A stretch of DNA of 41,300 nt from Armatimonadota bacterium (GTDB lineage: Bacteria > Armatimonadota > Armatimonadia > Armatimonadales > Capsulimonadaceae): positions 1 through 41,300 of the forward strand of contig JAFAZD010000010.1 of assembly GCA_019239955.1 (NCBI GenBank). Direction: 5' to 3'. The notes beneath the pieces are model-generated. The model had not been told where the DNA came from. It saw only the letters and a program-made list of their open reading frames with translations, and made no database searches. The translations under genes were made by a program, and so were the position numbers. Numbering within the stretch: position 1 is the first letter of the stretch; each line of letters begins with the position of its first letter. Below are positions 1 to 7,743 of this stretch, piece by piece.

Positions 1-1024
1 CGTCCCGCGCGGCGTCCACCGAGCGGTAGTAGCGGACGATGCTCTCCTCCTGCACCTCGTCGGGCGTTGGGACGTGCTTGCGGTCCGGGTAGAGCAGCAA
101 CGGGGTCGGTCCTGGGCCGAGAATGATCGGCGCGGGCGAGCGCTGGATGGCCGGCAGGTCACGCGCGTCGATCAGGATGCCGGTGTACTGCTCCAGGTGA
201 GCGTCCACAGGGAGGTCGGTCCCGCCTGGGTCGGGCGCGGGCGGGGGGTCTGCCGGGACGGCTTCGGGGGCCGGCGCGGGGTCGGGCAGGACGCGGATGC
301 GGTCGGCCTGAACCAAGCCATCCGGCCCCTGCGTACCGATCAGGCGGACCTGCATCCCTCGCTTCAGGTCGCCGACCTGGCCGGCGCGCTCGGTCGCGCG
401 CAGGATGATGTCCGAGCCGCGCGTGTCCACAGTCAGGCGCTGGTCGTCCGGGCCGAGCAGGAAAATCCGCTCACCGTCCGCATCCACTTTGGTGATGCGG
501 GCGTCCAGGCTGATGTCTTTTCCCGCCGGCGCGGGGACGGCGGGCACGACGGGCGCAGGGGCCTCCGGGGCGGGCAGGACCAGGGCGGCGGGTGCGGGGC
601 CGTCGCCGAAGGCGCGCGGGGACAGAACGCGGACATGGTCGGCCTCAATGAAGGCCGAACTGAGCCGCGTGCCGGTGATGCGGACGCGCATTCCCCGGCG
701 CAGGTCGGTGGTGTCGCCCGCGCGGTCGGAGTCGCGCAGCCGGATGTCGGCGTTGTAGTCGTCCACGTTGTAGCGGCGGTTGTCATCGCCGTAGATCACG
801 AGGCGGTCATGGTCGGCGTCCACGCGGCGGATCAAACCATCCAAGGCGAAGCCGGCCTGGCCACGGTAAGGGTAGGACGAGTCGGAGGAGGTATCCGAAT
901 CGGAGGCAGGAGCGTAATTGGTGTTGTCGTAGGTAATGGCGGAGTCGTCCGCGTTGGCGGGAGGCAGGGCGGCGGTCAGCGGGAGGCTCAGGGCGAAGGC
1001 GACGCCGAGTAGCGCGCGTTTCAT
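1..1024 (-). CDS. Secreted protein with two DUF5666-like repeats (5' part only; runs off the window)
   Basis: The frame opens with ATG at 1024 and stays open for 341 codons to the window edge, so the C-terminus is missing. Residues 1-25 form a signal peptide (MKR, hydrophobic ALLGVAFALSLPL, Ala-rich cleavage region). Two related beta-type repeats follow at about 58-134 and 170-246. Each has a core of the form 'I..VDADG.R..L.G.D..R..VD', then 'DLRRGM.VR..GT' and 'ADR(H)VRVL', which matches the DUF5666 style. They are joined by Pro/Ala-rich linkers. The last part (about 279-341, with YTGILIDARDL and a later RYYRSVDAAR) resembles the C-terminal domain of LPP20/FlgT-like envelope proteins. I infer an exported envelope protein. 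The molecular role is unknown. Repeats and signal peptide are directly seen; family names are by recognition. Confidence 0.75.
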   Translation of the reverse strand, partial: MKRALLGVAFALSLPLTAALPPANADDSAITYDNTNYAPASDSDTSSDSSYPYRGQAGFALDGLIRRVDADHDRLVIYGDDNRRYNVDDYNADIRLRDSDRAGDTTDLRRGMRVRITGTRLSSAFIEADHVRVLSPRAFGDGPAPAALVLPAPEAPAPVVPAVPAPAGKDISLDARITKVDADGERIFLLGPDDQRLTVDTRGSDIILRATERAGQVGDLKRGMQVRLIGTQGPDGLVQADRIRVLPDPAPAPEAVPADPPPAPDPGGTDLPVDAHLEQYTGILIDARDLPAIQRSPAPIILGPGPTPLLLYPDRKHVPTPDEVQEESIVRYYRSVDAARD

Positions 1025-1122
1025 GGGGTCTCTCCTGGCGGTCAATAGAGCGGGGCGAAGGCAAGTGGCCGGTGTCCCATGCCGGCGGGCGCGGAGTGTC
1101 AGCAGACGCACACGCCCAGTGC

Positions 1123-1128
1123 ATTATA
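1123..1128 (-). promoter_or_regulatory. Putative -10 box (TATAAT) for the secreted DUF5666-like protein
   Basis: On the minus strand a perfect TATAAT lies about 100 bases upstream of the ATG at 1024. No good -35 box is seen at 17 bases, so this is tentative. Confidence 0.4.
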
Positions 1129-1480
1129 CAACGATTTTCCGACCCTCTCCCCAGTAATTATGCGGGATTTTTTGGTCTCCTGGACTCCCCAGAAGCCACA
1201 GACTCGGCCGAGCATCTCCGCACGGGTCTCGGACTTCGCGTAGCCTTCCCCGGCGTTGTTCGTCCCGTTAACCCCGTGAGGCCAGCCAATCGGTTGATGC
1301 AACAACGCCACACCAGGCCACTCTTCAGCGAAAGAAAGTAGTCCCTGCGGGACTGAAGAACGTTGCGCGGCAATTTTCTTCCCGTCTCTCCTCCCCCTCC
1401 CATTCCCGGCATCTCCTGTGGCAGCGCCAGTGTCTTCCTCAACACTCCGACTCCGCATCATAATCCGTTTTGCCTGCCAG
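1129..1480. other. Intergenic stretch with no convincing gene
   Basis: This lies between two divergent secreted-protein genes. It holds a 9-bp inverted repeat (GGCGTTGTT at 1252-1260 and AACAACGCC at 1301-1309) around a 40-base interior, and a small palindrome AGTCCCTGCGGGACT at 1339-1353. A 120-codon open frame crosses it on the minus strand, but it has no ribosome site and no family I recognise. I treat it as a regulatory or decayed repeat region. Confidence 0.4.
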
Positions 1481-1483
1481 CCA

Positions 1484-1507
1484 TTGACAAAAAAAATCGT
1501 TTATAAT
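1484..1507 (+). promoter_or_regulatory. Putative promoter of the PEP-CTERM gene
   Basis: A perfect TTGACA (1484-1489) and a perfect TATAAT (1502-1507) sit in an A/T-rich island about 90 bases before the gene. The 12-base gap is much shorter than the usual 17. Either a weaker -10 (TAGATG, 1507-1512) pairs with the -35, or only one of the boxes is used. Confidence 0.45.
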
Positions 1508-1597
1508 AGATGTGCGGCGTCCGCAGTACCCCCGCCGCAGGCAATCAGGCCTGTCCGAGCAACACCCACGTTCACTCGAATTCCGTTCAAGAAAGGT

Positions 1598-2260
1598 ATG
1601 GCCATGACGTCTCGTCTGCTGTCACAACACTTCCCCCTGAAGCACTTCCCGTTTACAGGGCGCCTCCATTCCCGCCTCGCTCCGCTGGGCGGCGCTACGC
1701 TCCTTGCTGCCCTGGGGATCGCGTCCGGGCGACCCGCCCAGGCTCAGGGACTCGTGTCCGGGAACACGTCCTTCGCAACCGCCGCGAACTTCTACTTTTC
1801 TTCTGGTAGCACCGTCCCGAACCTCGGCAACGGGCTAGGTTCAGCCATGCTCGGCGACACCCGCTTCTTCAAGTTCCTGGTCACGTCGCCCGGCAACGTC
1901 GATCTGGAACTGATAGGAGGCTCCAGCTCTCGTGATCGCGGACCCATCTCGCTCTATGATGCCAACCAGAATCCGTTGCAAACGCTTTCCTCTGGAGGTC
2001 TCACGGGGTCACTGGCGGACGGCTTTTACTACACGTCCTTCAATGTCACTGTCGCTACATTCAGTCCTGGAGATCCGGGCAATAACCTCTATAATTTCCA
2101 GATTGCTGGATCGGGTAGTGGAATAATTCCTCCACCCACCGCATCGGTGGCTCCCGCCGGGGCGCCTCCTGCCGCCGTTCCCGAGCCTGGTACACTATCC
2201 TTGCTCGGCCTGGGGCTGGGCGGGGTGGTGCTGGCGGCGCGGCGGCGACGGCGGGAGTAA
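1598..2260 (+). CDS. PEP-CTERM sorted extracellular protein
   Basis: This 220-residue exported protein has a signal peptide (about 25-50, hydrophobic GGATLLAALGIA ending near PAQAQ) and a C-terminal PEP-CTERM tripartite tail: VPEPGTL, a hydrophobic helix (LGLGLGGVVLAA) and a basic end RRRRRE. In known systems the tail is recognised by exosortase, which releases the protein to the surface or extracellular matrix. The mature part is Ser/Gly-rich, resembles a small beta-sandwich, and is not assigned to a named family. The start at ATG 1598 is chosen because GAAAGG lies just upstream; the ATG at 1604 is the alternative. A stem-loop terminator follows at 2285. A decayed copy of the last part of this gene lies about 850 bases downstream. 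Confidence 0.8.
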   Translation: MAMTSRLLSQHFPLKHFPFTGRLHSRLAPLGGATLLAALGIASGRPAQAQGLVSGNTSFATAANFYFSSGSTVPNLGNGLGSAMLGDTRFFKFLVTSPGNVDLELIGGSSSRDRGPISLYDANQNPLQTLSSGGLTGSLADGFYYTSFNVTVATFSPGDPGNNLYNFQIAGSGSGIIPPPTASVAPAGAPPAAVPEPGTLSLLGLGLGGVVLAARRRRRE

Positions 2261-2284
2261 CCGCGTCTTGCCGCCTTGAGACTG

Positions 2285-2309
2285 GCCCGCCTCTCGCACG
2301 GGGGCGGGC
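2285..2309 (+). terminator. Stem-loop terminator after the PEP-CTERM gene
   Basis: GCCCGCC (2285-2291) pairs with GGCGGGC (2303-2309), followed by a short pyrimidine run. A related hairpin ends the decayed copy at 3137-3169. Confidence 0.55.
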
Positions 2310-2330
2310 TTCTCCACATCTATGGTGCGG

Positions 2331-2336
2331 TATAAT
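2331..2336 (+). promoter_or_regulatory. Putative -10 box (TATAAT) for the protease module
   Basis: A perfect TATAAT lies 31 bases before the first gene of the module, directly after the PEP-CTERM terminator. The -35 region is weak. Confidence 0.4.
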
Positions 2337-2367
2337 GACGGCACTACCCGGTTGCAGGAGGCAAGTG

Positions 2368-2658
2368 ATGGCGGTCCATGAGTCGGAACTGACGGATTTA
2401 TCACGGCAGGGTCTGGCGCTTTATGAGGCCAAGTTGAAGGCACTGCTGGAGCCGCAATACAATGAGCAGTTTGTGGCGATCCACGTGGACACGGAAGATT
2501 ATGCGGTCGGACGCACCTCCAGCGCGGCGACTCAGGTGCTGTTGAAGCGGCATCCCATTGACGGCCGGCTCGTCGTGCGAAAGATCGGCCCGGAACCGGA
2601 GTACGGCCTGGCCGCCCGCCTGCTGATGGGCGAGATGATGGCGGCGCACCAGAAATGA
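2368..2658 (+). CDS. Small partner protein of a DTGF aspartic protease pair
   Basis: This 96-residue soluble protein begins at ATG 2368 behind a strong AGGAGG (2356-2361, 6-base spacing). An upstream in-frame ATG at 2335 lacks such a site. The N-terminal half is a likely helix (LALYEAKLKALLEPQYNEQ). The second half holds FVAIHVDTEDYAVG and the basic RHPIDGRLVVRKIGPEPEYG, a pattern I recall from small proteins encoded just before clan AA proteases in several phyla. Its stop overlaps the protease start (ATGA), so the two are translationally coupled and probably act together. The biochemical function is unknown. The arrangement looks like a toxin-antitoxin operon, but I have no direct evidence of toxicity. 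Confidence 0.7.
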   Translation: MAVHESELTDLSRQGLALYEAKLKALLEPQYNEQFVAIHVDTEDYAVGRTSSAATQVLLKRHPIDGRLVVRKIGPEPEYGLAARLLMGEMMAAHQK

Positions 2659-3017
2659 TCTACGGGCACGTCCGCGACAAGTTCGCACGACTGACGATCC
2701 CCCTCCCCGGGCTGGACGGGTCGGCGGCCATCGAGTTCATCCTGGACACGGGCTTTGAGGGACATCTCTCACTGCCGGGAACGGTGGTGGACACTCTGGA
2801 CGCGACCTACCTGGGCGACCGCCCGGTCGCCTTCGCCGACGGGGCGGTGCGTACACGCCCCTTCTACCAGATCATGCTAGAATGGCAGGACGAGTTGCGT
2901 CCCGTCGAAATCATCGCTCTGGACGGCAAGCCACTCCTCGGCGTGGAGTTGATGGAAGGCTCGTTCCTGCAAGCCGAGATGAGGGACGGCGGTGAAGTCT
3001 CCCTCGAGCCGCTGTGA
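2655..3017 (+). CDS. Clan AA (retropepsin-like) aspartic protease, DTGF type
   Basis: This 120-residue protein carries the clan AA signature FILDTGFEGHL (about 30-41), in which the Asp of DTG is the catalytic residue expected in a retropepsin-type homodimer. A hydrophobic segment ending in LLGVELMEG (about 96-105) corresponds to the conserved 'LLG..LL' that follows the active site in the DTGF family. The length of about 120 is normal for the family. No signal peptide or membrane segment is seen, so a cytoplasmic role is likely. The start overlaps the stop of the partner gene by four bases. The substrate is unknown. Family assignment is good; the functional role is inference only. Confidence 0.8.
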   Translation: MIYGHVRDKFARLTIPLPGLDGSAAIEFILDTGFEGHLSLPGTVVDTLDATYLGDRPVAFADGAVRTRPFYQIMLEWQDELRPVEIIALDGKPLLGVELMEGSFLQAEMRDGGEVSLEPL

Positions 3018-3030
3018 CAGCGGACGGCAT

Positions 3031-3114
3031 CCATGTCGGGCATCCGCACCCTCGTTCGCCCTGCTCGGCCTGGGGTCGGGCGGGGTGATGCTGGCGGCGC
3101 GACGGTGGGCATGA
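3031..3114 (+). pseudogene. Remnant of a PEP-CTERM gene (3' end only)
   Basis: Read in the frame that stops at 3112-3114, the sequence encodes SFALLGLGSGGVMLAARRWA. This is nearly the same as the membrane helix and basic tail of the PEP-CTERM protein ending at 2260, and the DNA at 3060-3104 is highly similar to 2204-2248. There is no start codon, signal peptide or PEP box ahead of it. It is best read as the leftover 3' end of a duplicated PEP-CTERM gene, followed by its own terminator. Confidence 0.65.
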
Positions 3115-3136
3115 GCCTCCTCCGCCTTCAACACGC

Positions 3137-3169
3137 AAGCGCCCGCCTCTCGTGCTGAGGCGGGCGCTT
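3137..3169 (+). terminator. Strong stem-loop terminator after the PEP-CTERM remnant
   Basis: AAGCGCCCGCCT (3137-3148) pairs perfectly with AGGCGGGCGCTT (3158-3169) around a 9-base loop, with a T-containing tail. It lies between converging transcription units and may also serve the minus strand. Confidence 0.7.
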
Positions 3170-3218
3170 CTCATGTTTGGCCGGTCTTCGGCTACGGAAA
3201 GTCTATTGCGGCCTTCCC

Positions 3219-4040
3219 CTACCCCGTGAACAGAACGGTGTCGCGCTGGAGGTAGCCGCGCAGGCGCAGGACGGCCTGGGTGTGGAGTTGGTAGACGCGG
3301 GACTCGGAGACGGTGAGGACCTTGCCGATCTCCTTGAAGGTGAGGCCTTCGTAGTAGTAGAGGGAGATCACCAGACGCTCCCGGTCGGGGAGGCGGTCAA
3401 TGCCGGTGGCCAGGGCCTCGCGCATGGCCCCGGACTCGACGTCGGCGACGACGTTGGCGCTCTCGTCCTGCAGCACGTCCGTCAGGTGCAGGCGCTCGCT
3501 GTCGCCGCCCCCGCCGCCCATGATCACGTCGTCCAGGGACATGACGTTGGCCCGGCTGGTGTTGACGAGCAGCTTCTGCAGGTCATCGGTCGTCATGTTC
3601 ATCTCGGCGGCGACCTCGTCCTCGGTGGCGGGACGGCCCAGGCGGACTTCGAGCTGGTAGTACGTGCGCTCCAGGGTCTTGACGTTGTCCCGGACGGAGC
3701 GGGGGACCCAGTCCTCCTCGCGCAGCATCTCTAGAATGGCGCCGCGAATCAGGGCGATGGCATAGGTCTCGAATTTGACCTGGCGGCTGGCGTCGAACTG
3801 GTCCACGGCCTTGATCAGCCCCATGACCCCGGCGCTGACCAGGTCATCGCGTTCCAGGTTGGGCGGCAGGCTGGTGACGACCCGGCCCGCCGTGATCTTG
3901 ACGAGGTAGGCGTAGTGGTTGATGATCTGGTCGCGCGCCTTCTGGTCCTTGCGCCGCTTGAACCGCTGCCAGAGGTCGGCCATGTTGGCGGCGCTGGGGC
4001 CCGGTCTCCCGGCGGTTGTGCCGGCACTGGTGGTCGTCAT
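3219..4040 (-). CDS. fliA: RNA polymerase sigma factor, FliA/WhiG family
   Basis: This 273-residue sigma-70 family protein has regions 2, 3 and 4 in order. Region 2 (about 30-110) includes LVSAGVMGLIKAVDQFD and FETYAIALIRGAILEMLRE, which match the FliA/WhiG form 'L.S.G..GL..A...FD' and 'F.TYA..RIRGAI.D.LR'. Region 3 (about 120-195) includes GRPATEDEVAAEM. Region 4 (about 215-268) includes LPDRERLVISLYYYEGLTFKEIG and the recognition helix around VSESRVYQLH. Such factors direct RNA polymerase to flagellar, motility or developmental promoters. No flagellar genes are visible here, so the regulon is open. The upstream gene overlaps its start by four bases (ATGA), giving a two-gene operon. Neither an anti-sigma factor nor a FlgM-like gene is evident beside it. 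Confidence 0.85.
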   Translation of the reverse strand: MTTTSAGTTAGRPGPSAANMADLWQRFKRRKDQKARDQIINHYAYLVKITAGRVVTSLPPNLERDDLVSAGVMGLIKAVDQFDASRQVKFETYAIALIRGAILEMLREEDWVPRSVRDNVKTLERTYYQLEVRLGRPATEDEVAAEMNMTTDDLQKLLVNTSRANVMSLDDVIMGGGGGDSERLHLTDVLQDESANVVADVESGAMREALATGIDRLPDRERLVISLYYYEGLTFKEIGKVLTVSESRVYQLHTQAVLRLRGYLQRDTVLFTG

Positions 4041-4333
4041 TTCCTGCTCTGATCTCCCTCACGGCTCGCGCGTTCGGCCGGCCCGGTCACGTCCTCGACG
4101 CCCATCGGCGGCGTCGCCTGATCCACGTGCGCGCCGCGCCCCCCGTCCGGCGGCTGCCCCCGGCGCAGCAGGGCGCGCAGCCCCAGACCCGCCAGCCCGA
4201 ACACGGCGAACGCGACACCCACCCGCAGCAGGGCCATCCACAGGTCCGTCCCTACCGCCAGGCTGACGCCCCCGACGACCAGGCCGGCCAGCGCCGCGAT
4301 CTGCCACGGCAGGCGTTCCCCGAATTGGTCCAT
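4037..4333 (-). CDS. Small two-TM membrane protein co-transcribed with the sigma factor
   Basis: This 98-residue protein has two predicted membrane helices (about 10-28, AALAGLVVGGVSLAVG; about 33-55, ALLRVGVAFAVFGLAGLGL) followed by a basic and then polar cytoplasmic tail (about 56-98). It has no recognised domain. It overlaps the start of the FliA/WhiG-type sigma gene by four bases and shares its promoter at 4390-4418, so it is probably translated together with the sigma factor. A role as a membrane partner of the sigma factor is possible, but nothing in the sequence shows it. Confidence 0.65.
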   Translation of the reverse strand: MDQFGERLPWQIAALAGLVVGGVSLAVGTDLWMALLRVGVAFAVFGLAGLGLRALLRRGQPPDGGRGAHVDQATPPMGVEDVTGPAERASREGDQSRK

Positions 4334-4389
4334 GTCCCCGTCACACTGCCGCTGCTGCCGGACGCGCCGGCCGTATGCCGCTCCCGTAT

Positions 4390-4418
4390 ACTATACCATA
4401 CGCGGCCCGTCACTTCAA
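4390..4418 (-). promoter_or_regulatory. Sigma-70 type promoter of the sigma factor operon
   Basis: On the minus strand TTGAAG (4418-4413) and TATAGT (4395-4390) are separated by exactly 17 bases and lie about 55 bases before the first start codon at 4333. An inverted repeat, CCCGTCA (4406-4412) and TGACGGG (4425-4431), overlaps the -35 box. It could be an operator or the terminator of the upstream ECF sigma gene. Confidence 0.65.
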
Positions 4419-4455
4419 GCAAAATGACGGGGCAGGGTCCGCCGCCCCCGGCGCG

Positions 4456-5997
4456 TCACATCCAGCCGAGGGCCTGATCCACCCAGCCGCGCAGTCCGTC
4501 CCAGAATCCGCCGCCCTCCGTCGGGCGCGTCACGGGCAGGTCGCGCGCGACCATCTGCAGGGCCTTGAGGGCCAGCCGGGGCGCGAACTCGCGCCGCGTC
4601 GCGCCCCGCCGCCACAGGAACTGCTCCACAAACCCCGTATGCACGAACGGATAGCAGTCGTAGACCCAGACCATCGCCAGCCCCAGCAGCGGGTCGCCGA
4701 AATGCCCCCAGAGGTAGACGAACTCGGTGAGCGGGTTCTGCCCGTAGCGCGGGTCCCGCGGCCAGCCCAGCGGCTCGTCGAAGGGGCCGGCGCCCGGCGC
4801 GATCCGATACCCCTGCGGAAAGAAGTGCATGTAGCTGGTATAGACGAGCGGGGCATGGATGTCCGCGACCGCCGCCTTGACCTGGTCGAGTGCCGCCGCG
4901 AACCAGGGGTCGCGCAGCCAGTCCGTGCGGGCGCGTCCTTCCTCAGCCAGCCAAGGGTCGGCGTTCCACCGGGCATCGTCGGTGAGGACCGCCGCCTCAT
5001 CGGAGAGCGTCCGGCGCGGCAGTTTGGCCCCAATAGGATCGGCCATCAGGCCGTCGGTCGCCCCCTGGAGCCGGTCAATGCCTTCGAAGGCCCGCTCGGT
5101 GGCGAGCCGGATACGGTGCGGCGTCCCGCCCAGCGCCCACAGCGTCAGGTTCTCGCCGCGCGGCACTTCGCAGAGGCTGAGAAAGCCGTTCCCGTCGGCC
5201 ACCGGCCCATGAATGATCGGGGGGCCGGGGATGTTCAGGCGCTCCAGCACAGGAACCAGCGCGGCGCGTTCCGGGTCAATGTCGCCCCGGAAGTCCACGG
5301 TCTTCTCCGTGCCGTCGGCCAGCGCTAGCTTGACGCGCGGCGTGAACGGCTGCCACGGCTCCGGGTCAGGCTGGACGGACAGGACACTGGCCCCCGGGAA
5401 GGCAACCTGAATCAGCGACGTGTGATTTTCCGACAGAGCAAAAGTCTCGGCAGGCATGGGTTTTCCTTTCAGGAGTGATGCGCCCAGGTCGGCGCGCAGG
5501 CGGCGTTTGGCGGCCATCAGGCGGCTGCGGACCGTGTTGAGGGGGATCGCCAGGATGTCGGCCACCTCCTCGCGCGACCAGCCGCCGACGTAGTGCAGCA
5601 GCAACGTCGTGCGGAGGGCGTCGGGCAGGTGCGCCACGGCGTCACGGATGGCGAGACGTTCGGCGAAGTCATTCTCCTCGCTGGCCTCGCTCACGGCGGT
5701 CAGCGGCTCCCCCAGCCGTCGCGTGCCCCGGCGTCGGCGGTAGTCGGCGCACAGGGAGAGCGTGACGTGCCGCAGCCAGGCCGCGAACCGGCCTCGGGCG
5801 CGCAGGTCGGGGAGGCGCTGAAGGGCGTAGACCAGCGCCTCCTGCGCCACGTCCTGGGCGTCGTCGGCATTCCCCAGTGTCCGGTACGCCAGCGCGAAGG
5901 CCGTGCGCCGGTGCCGCTCGGTCAGCCGCCCTGCCGCCAGCCGGTCCCCCGCCAGCACTCGACGGACAAGTTCCTCATCAGTTTCATCCACCATCAT
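4456..5997 (-). CDS. ECF sigma factor fused to a large C-terminal kinase-like domain
   Basis: This 513-residue protein is far longer than the usual ECF length of about 170-200. Region 2 (about 8-85) shows ELVRRVLAGDRLAAGRL, YRTLGNADDAQDVAQEAL and GRFAAWLRHVTLSLCADYRRR. Region 4 (about 118-172) shows LPDALRTTLLLHYVGGWSREEVADIL and NTVRSRLMAAKRRLR. The remaining ~330 residues begin with VKLALADGTEKTVDFRGDI and ...LERLNIPGPPIIHGP, like the N-lobe of aminoglycoside phosphotransferase (APH)/choline kinase folds. They end with FGDPLLGLAMVWVYD, where active kinases have a GDP..DLA helix. A clear catalytic HGDLH.GN motif is absent (YMHFFPQGYRIA stands in its place), so the domain may sense a ligand rather than phosphorylate. 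It is monocistronic in this window. The fusion reading is inference from residue patterns; the sigma half is secure. Confidence 0.8.
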   Translation of the reverse strand: MMVDETDEELVRRVLAGDRLAAGRLTERHRRTAFALAYRTLGNADDAQDVAQEALVYALQRLPDLRARGRFAAWLRHVTLSLCADYRRRRGTRRLGEPLTAVSEASEENDFAERLAIRDAVAHLPDALRTTLLLHYVGGWSREEVADILAIPLNTVRSRLMAAKRRLRADLGASLLKGKPMPAETFALSENHTSLIQVAFPGASVLSVQPDPEPWQPFTPRVKLALADGTEKTVDFRGDIDPERAALVPVLERLNIPGPPIIHGPVADGNGFLSLCEVPRGENLTLWALGGTPHRIRLATERAFEGIDRLQGATDGLMADPIGAKLPRRTLSDEAAVLTDDARWNADPWLAEEGRARTDWLRDPWFAAALDQVKAAVADIHAPLVYTSYMHFFPQGYRIAPGAGPFDEPLGWPRDPRYGQNPLTEFVYLWGHFGDPLLGLAMVWVYDCYPFVHTGFVEQFLWRRGATRREFAPRLALKALQMVARDLPVTRPTEGGGFWDGLRGWVDQALGWM

Positions 5998-6088
5998 CAG
6001 TAAGGCGCGGCGAGGCGGCGAAAGGGATCAGTGCGCCTCATTTTTCGATCACTGTGCGGCTCGGTCGGGGACAGTTGCTTTAAGCCCG

Positions 6089-6103
6089 ATTGTGTGGCAC
6101 AAT
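6089..6103. promoter_or_regulatory. Operator-like palindrome upstream of the ECF-fusion gene
   Basis: ATTGTG-TGG-CACAAT is a perfect 6-bp inverted repeat located about 95 bases upstream of the ECF-fusion start, next to an A/T-rich TATTAT on the minus strand. It lies in the divergent region before the alpha-2-macroglobulin operon. A regulator binding site is plausible but not shown. Confidence 0.35.
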
Positions 6104-6231
6104 AATATCTGAGGTTCCCGCTCAATGGGCGTTCCTGTCTCTATGGCAGGAACAAGGATACCCCAGGCAGCAGCCCCAGCCTGCCTGATACAAAGTGAAG
6201 ACATTGCTGCCGGTTTCGCGGAGGTGCTGCC

Positions 6232-7731
6232 GTGGCGAATCACTTCTGGCTGTTCCCCTGGTTTGCGTTGGTCGCCGGGCTGGCCGCGCTGCTGTTCGGC
6301 GGCCTAGCGCGCGGCGCGGCGACCGCCACCTCCCCGGATCGCCCCCCGCCTTCGCTCCTGCTCCTTTGGCTGCTGGCCGTAATCGGCGGGACGCTGGGGA
6401 GCCTGCGGCTGGGCGCGGCGGCGGGGGTGGACGTGATCGGGGCGCGCGGGCTGCTGCTGGGCGCGCTCGGCGGCGCGGGGCTGGTCCTGCTGTGCCGGGG
6501 CGCGGCCTCTCCGGCGCGTCCTCCGCGCCTGCTGGGCCTCGGCACGGCCCTGGTCGCCGGCGGACGGCTGTGGCTGACGCACGGCGAGATCACCGGCCTG
6601 ACTTCCCTGGCCCTCGGGGTCGCCCTGAGCGTACTGTGCCTGGACGTCGCCCCGTCGCTGTTGCGCTCCCCGACTGACGATACCGACGGTGACGCCGCCT
6701 CTGCGTCCGCGCTGGCGATGCTCTACGTCCTGGGGCTGGCGGCGGCGACGGTGCTGGGGTTTGTCCGCGCCCAGATCCTGGGCGACATGTACTGGGCGGG
6801 CATCCCGCTGCTGCTGGGGGGCGGACTCTCACTGGGCGCGGCGGTCGGCGCGGGGCTGGCACGCCGTTTCCCTTCGCTGCCCCCTGCCCTCCCAACTCTC
6901 CTCGCCGGCCTGCTGGTCGCCGTGTTGCTGTCGCGGCTGGCCCATTCGTGGCGGCCTCTGGAGATGCTGGGAATGGGCGCGGCGCTGTTCGGACTGCTCG
7001 GCGCACTGTCCGTCCGGCCCGACACCGAGGGGGAGGCGACGGAGACGTCCGGCGATCGGCTGGGGCCGCTGGTCGGCTTCGTGCTGATCGTCGCCGGGTG
7101 CGCGCTGGCCTTCGCGCTCTGGTCGGGTTACGGCCTGGGGCTGCTGCTGCTGGGCGGGTGGCTCGTTGCCGGGCCGAGAATGCTCACGCGGCGGGCGGAC
7201 GCGGCGATAGGCGCTGGGCTGGGCTTCGGCTCCGTGCTGCTGATCCACCGCCTGGCGGTCCTGCAGAACACGGACGCCGTGCGTGCCTCCGGGCCGGGGG
7301 ACACCTGGGACCTGTTCGCCATCGGACTGGGCGCGCTGCTGCCGCTGCTGGCGGCGGAGTGGGCGCGGCGGGACGCCTCGGCGGGGCGGCTGCCCGGCTG
7401 GGCAATCGCGCTGCAATGGCTGCTGGCGCTGGTCGTGCCGGCCCTGCTGCTGGACTACCTCTGGCCGCCCCGGTCCGTGGCGGGCGTGTTGCTGGGCGCG
7501 GCGCTGGGGCAGCTTCTGGCGGCCCTGGATGGGGACGCCGACCGCCGCGCCTCCGCCCTGGCGGTCGGCGGCGTCCTCTTCAGCCTGATGCTGTTCCAGT
7601 TCCTGCCGGCGCTACAAGAGATCAACCCGCCCACGCGCTACCTGCGGGTCGCCGTCATTTTGGGCGCCGCGCTGCTGCTCGTGCTGCGCCTGTTCGTGCC
7701 CGGACGCGCCCCGCGCCGCGCCGTCGTATAG
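6232..7731 (+). CDS. Polytopic membrane protein, first gene of the alpha-2-macroglobulin operon
   Basis: This 499-residue protein is almost entirely hydrophobic, with roughly 14-16 predicted membrane helices separated by short Arg/Asp/Gly-rich loops. I do not recognise a family motif; it is not an obvious transporter, glycosyltransferase or protease. The GTG start at 6232 is preferred because GGAGG (6220-6224) lies 7 bases upstream. The stop is only 12 bases before the alpha-2-macroglobulin gene, so the two are surely co-transcribed. A membrane platform for the macroglobulin, which is anchored by an N-terminal helix, is a reasonable guess from context alone. Two small hairpins (6131-6153 and 6163-6187) lie in the leader. 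Confidence 0.75.
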   Translation: MANHFWLFPWFALVAGLAALLFGGLARGAATATSPDRPPPSLLLLWLLAVIGGTLGSLRLGAAAGVDVIGARGLLLGALGGAGLVLLCRGAASPARPPRLLGLGTALVAGGRLWLTHGEITGLTSLALGVALSVLCLDVAPSLLRSPTDDTDGDAASASALAMLYVLGLAAATVLGFVRAQILGDMYWAGIPLLLGGGLSLGAAVGAGLARRFPSLPPALPTLLAGLLVAVLLSRLAHSWRPLEMLGMGAALFGLLGALSVRPDTEGEATETSGDRLGPLVGFVLIVAGCALAFALWSGYGLGLLLLGGWLVAGPRMLTRRADAAIGAGLGFGSVLLIHRLAVLQNTDAVRASGPGDTWDLFAIGLGALLPLLAAEWARRDASAGRLPGWAIALQWLLALVVPALLLDYLWPPRSVAGVLLGAALGQLLAALDGDADRRASALAVGGVLFSLMLFQFLPALQEINPPTRYLRVAVILGAALLLVLRLFVPGRAPRRAVV

Positions 7732-7743
7732 GAGGAGGACACG

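Noticed and set aside
74-1012. 312-codon plus-strand frame at the window start
   Set aside because: The minus strand holds a signal peptide and two internal repeats of one secreted protein, so the plus frame is a shadow.
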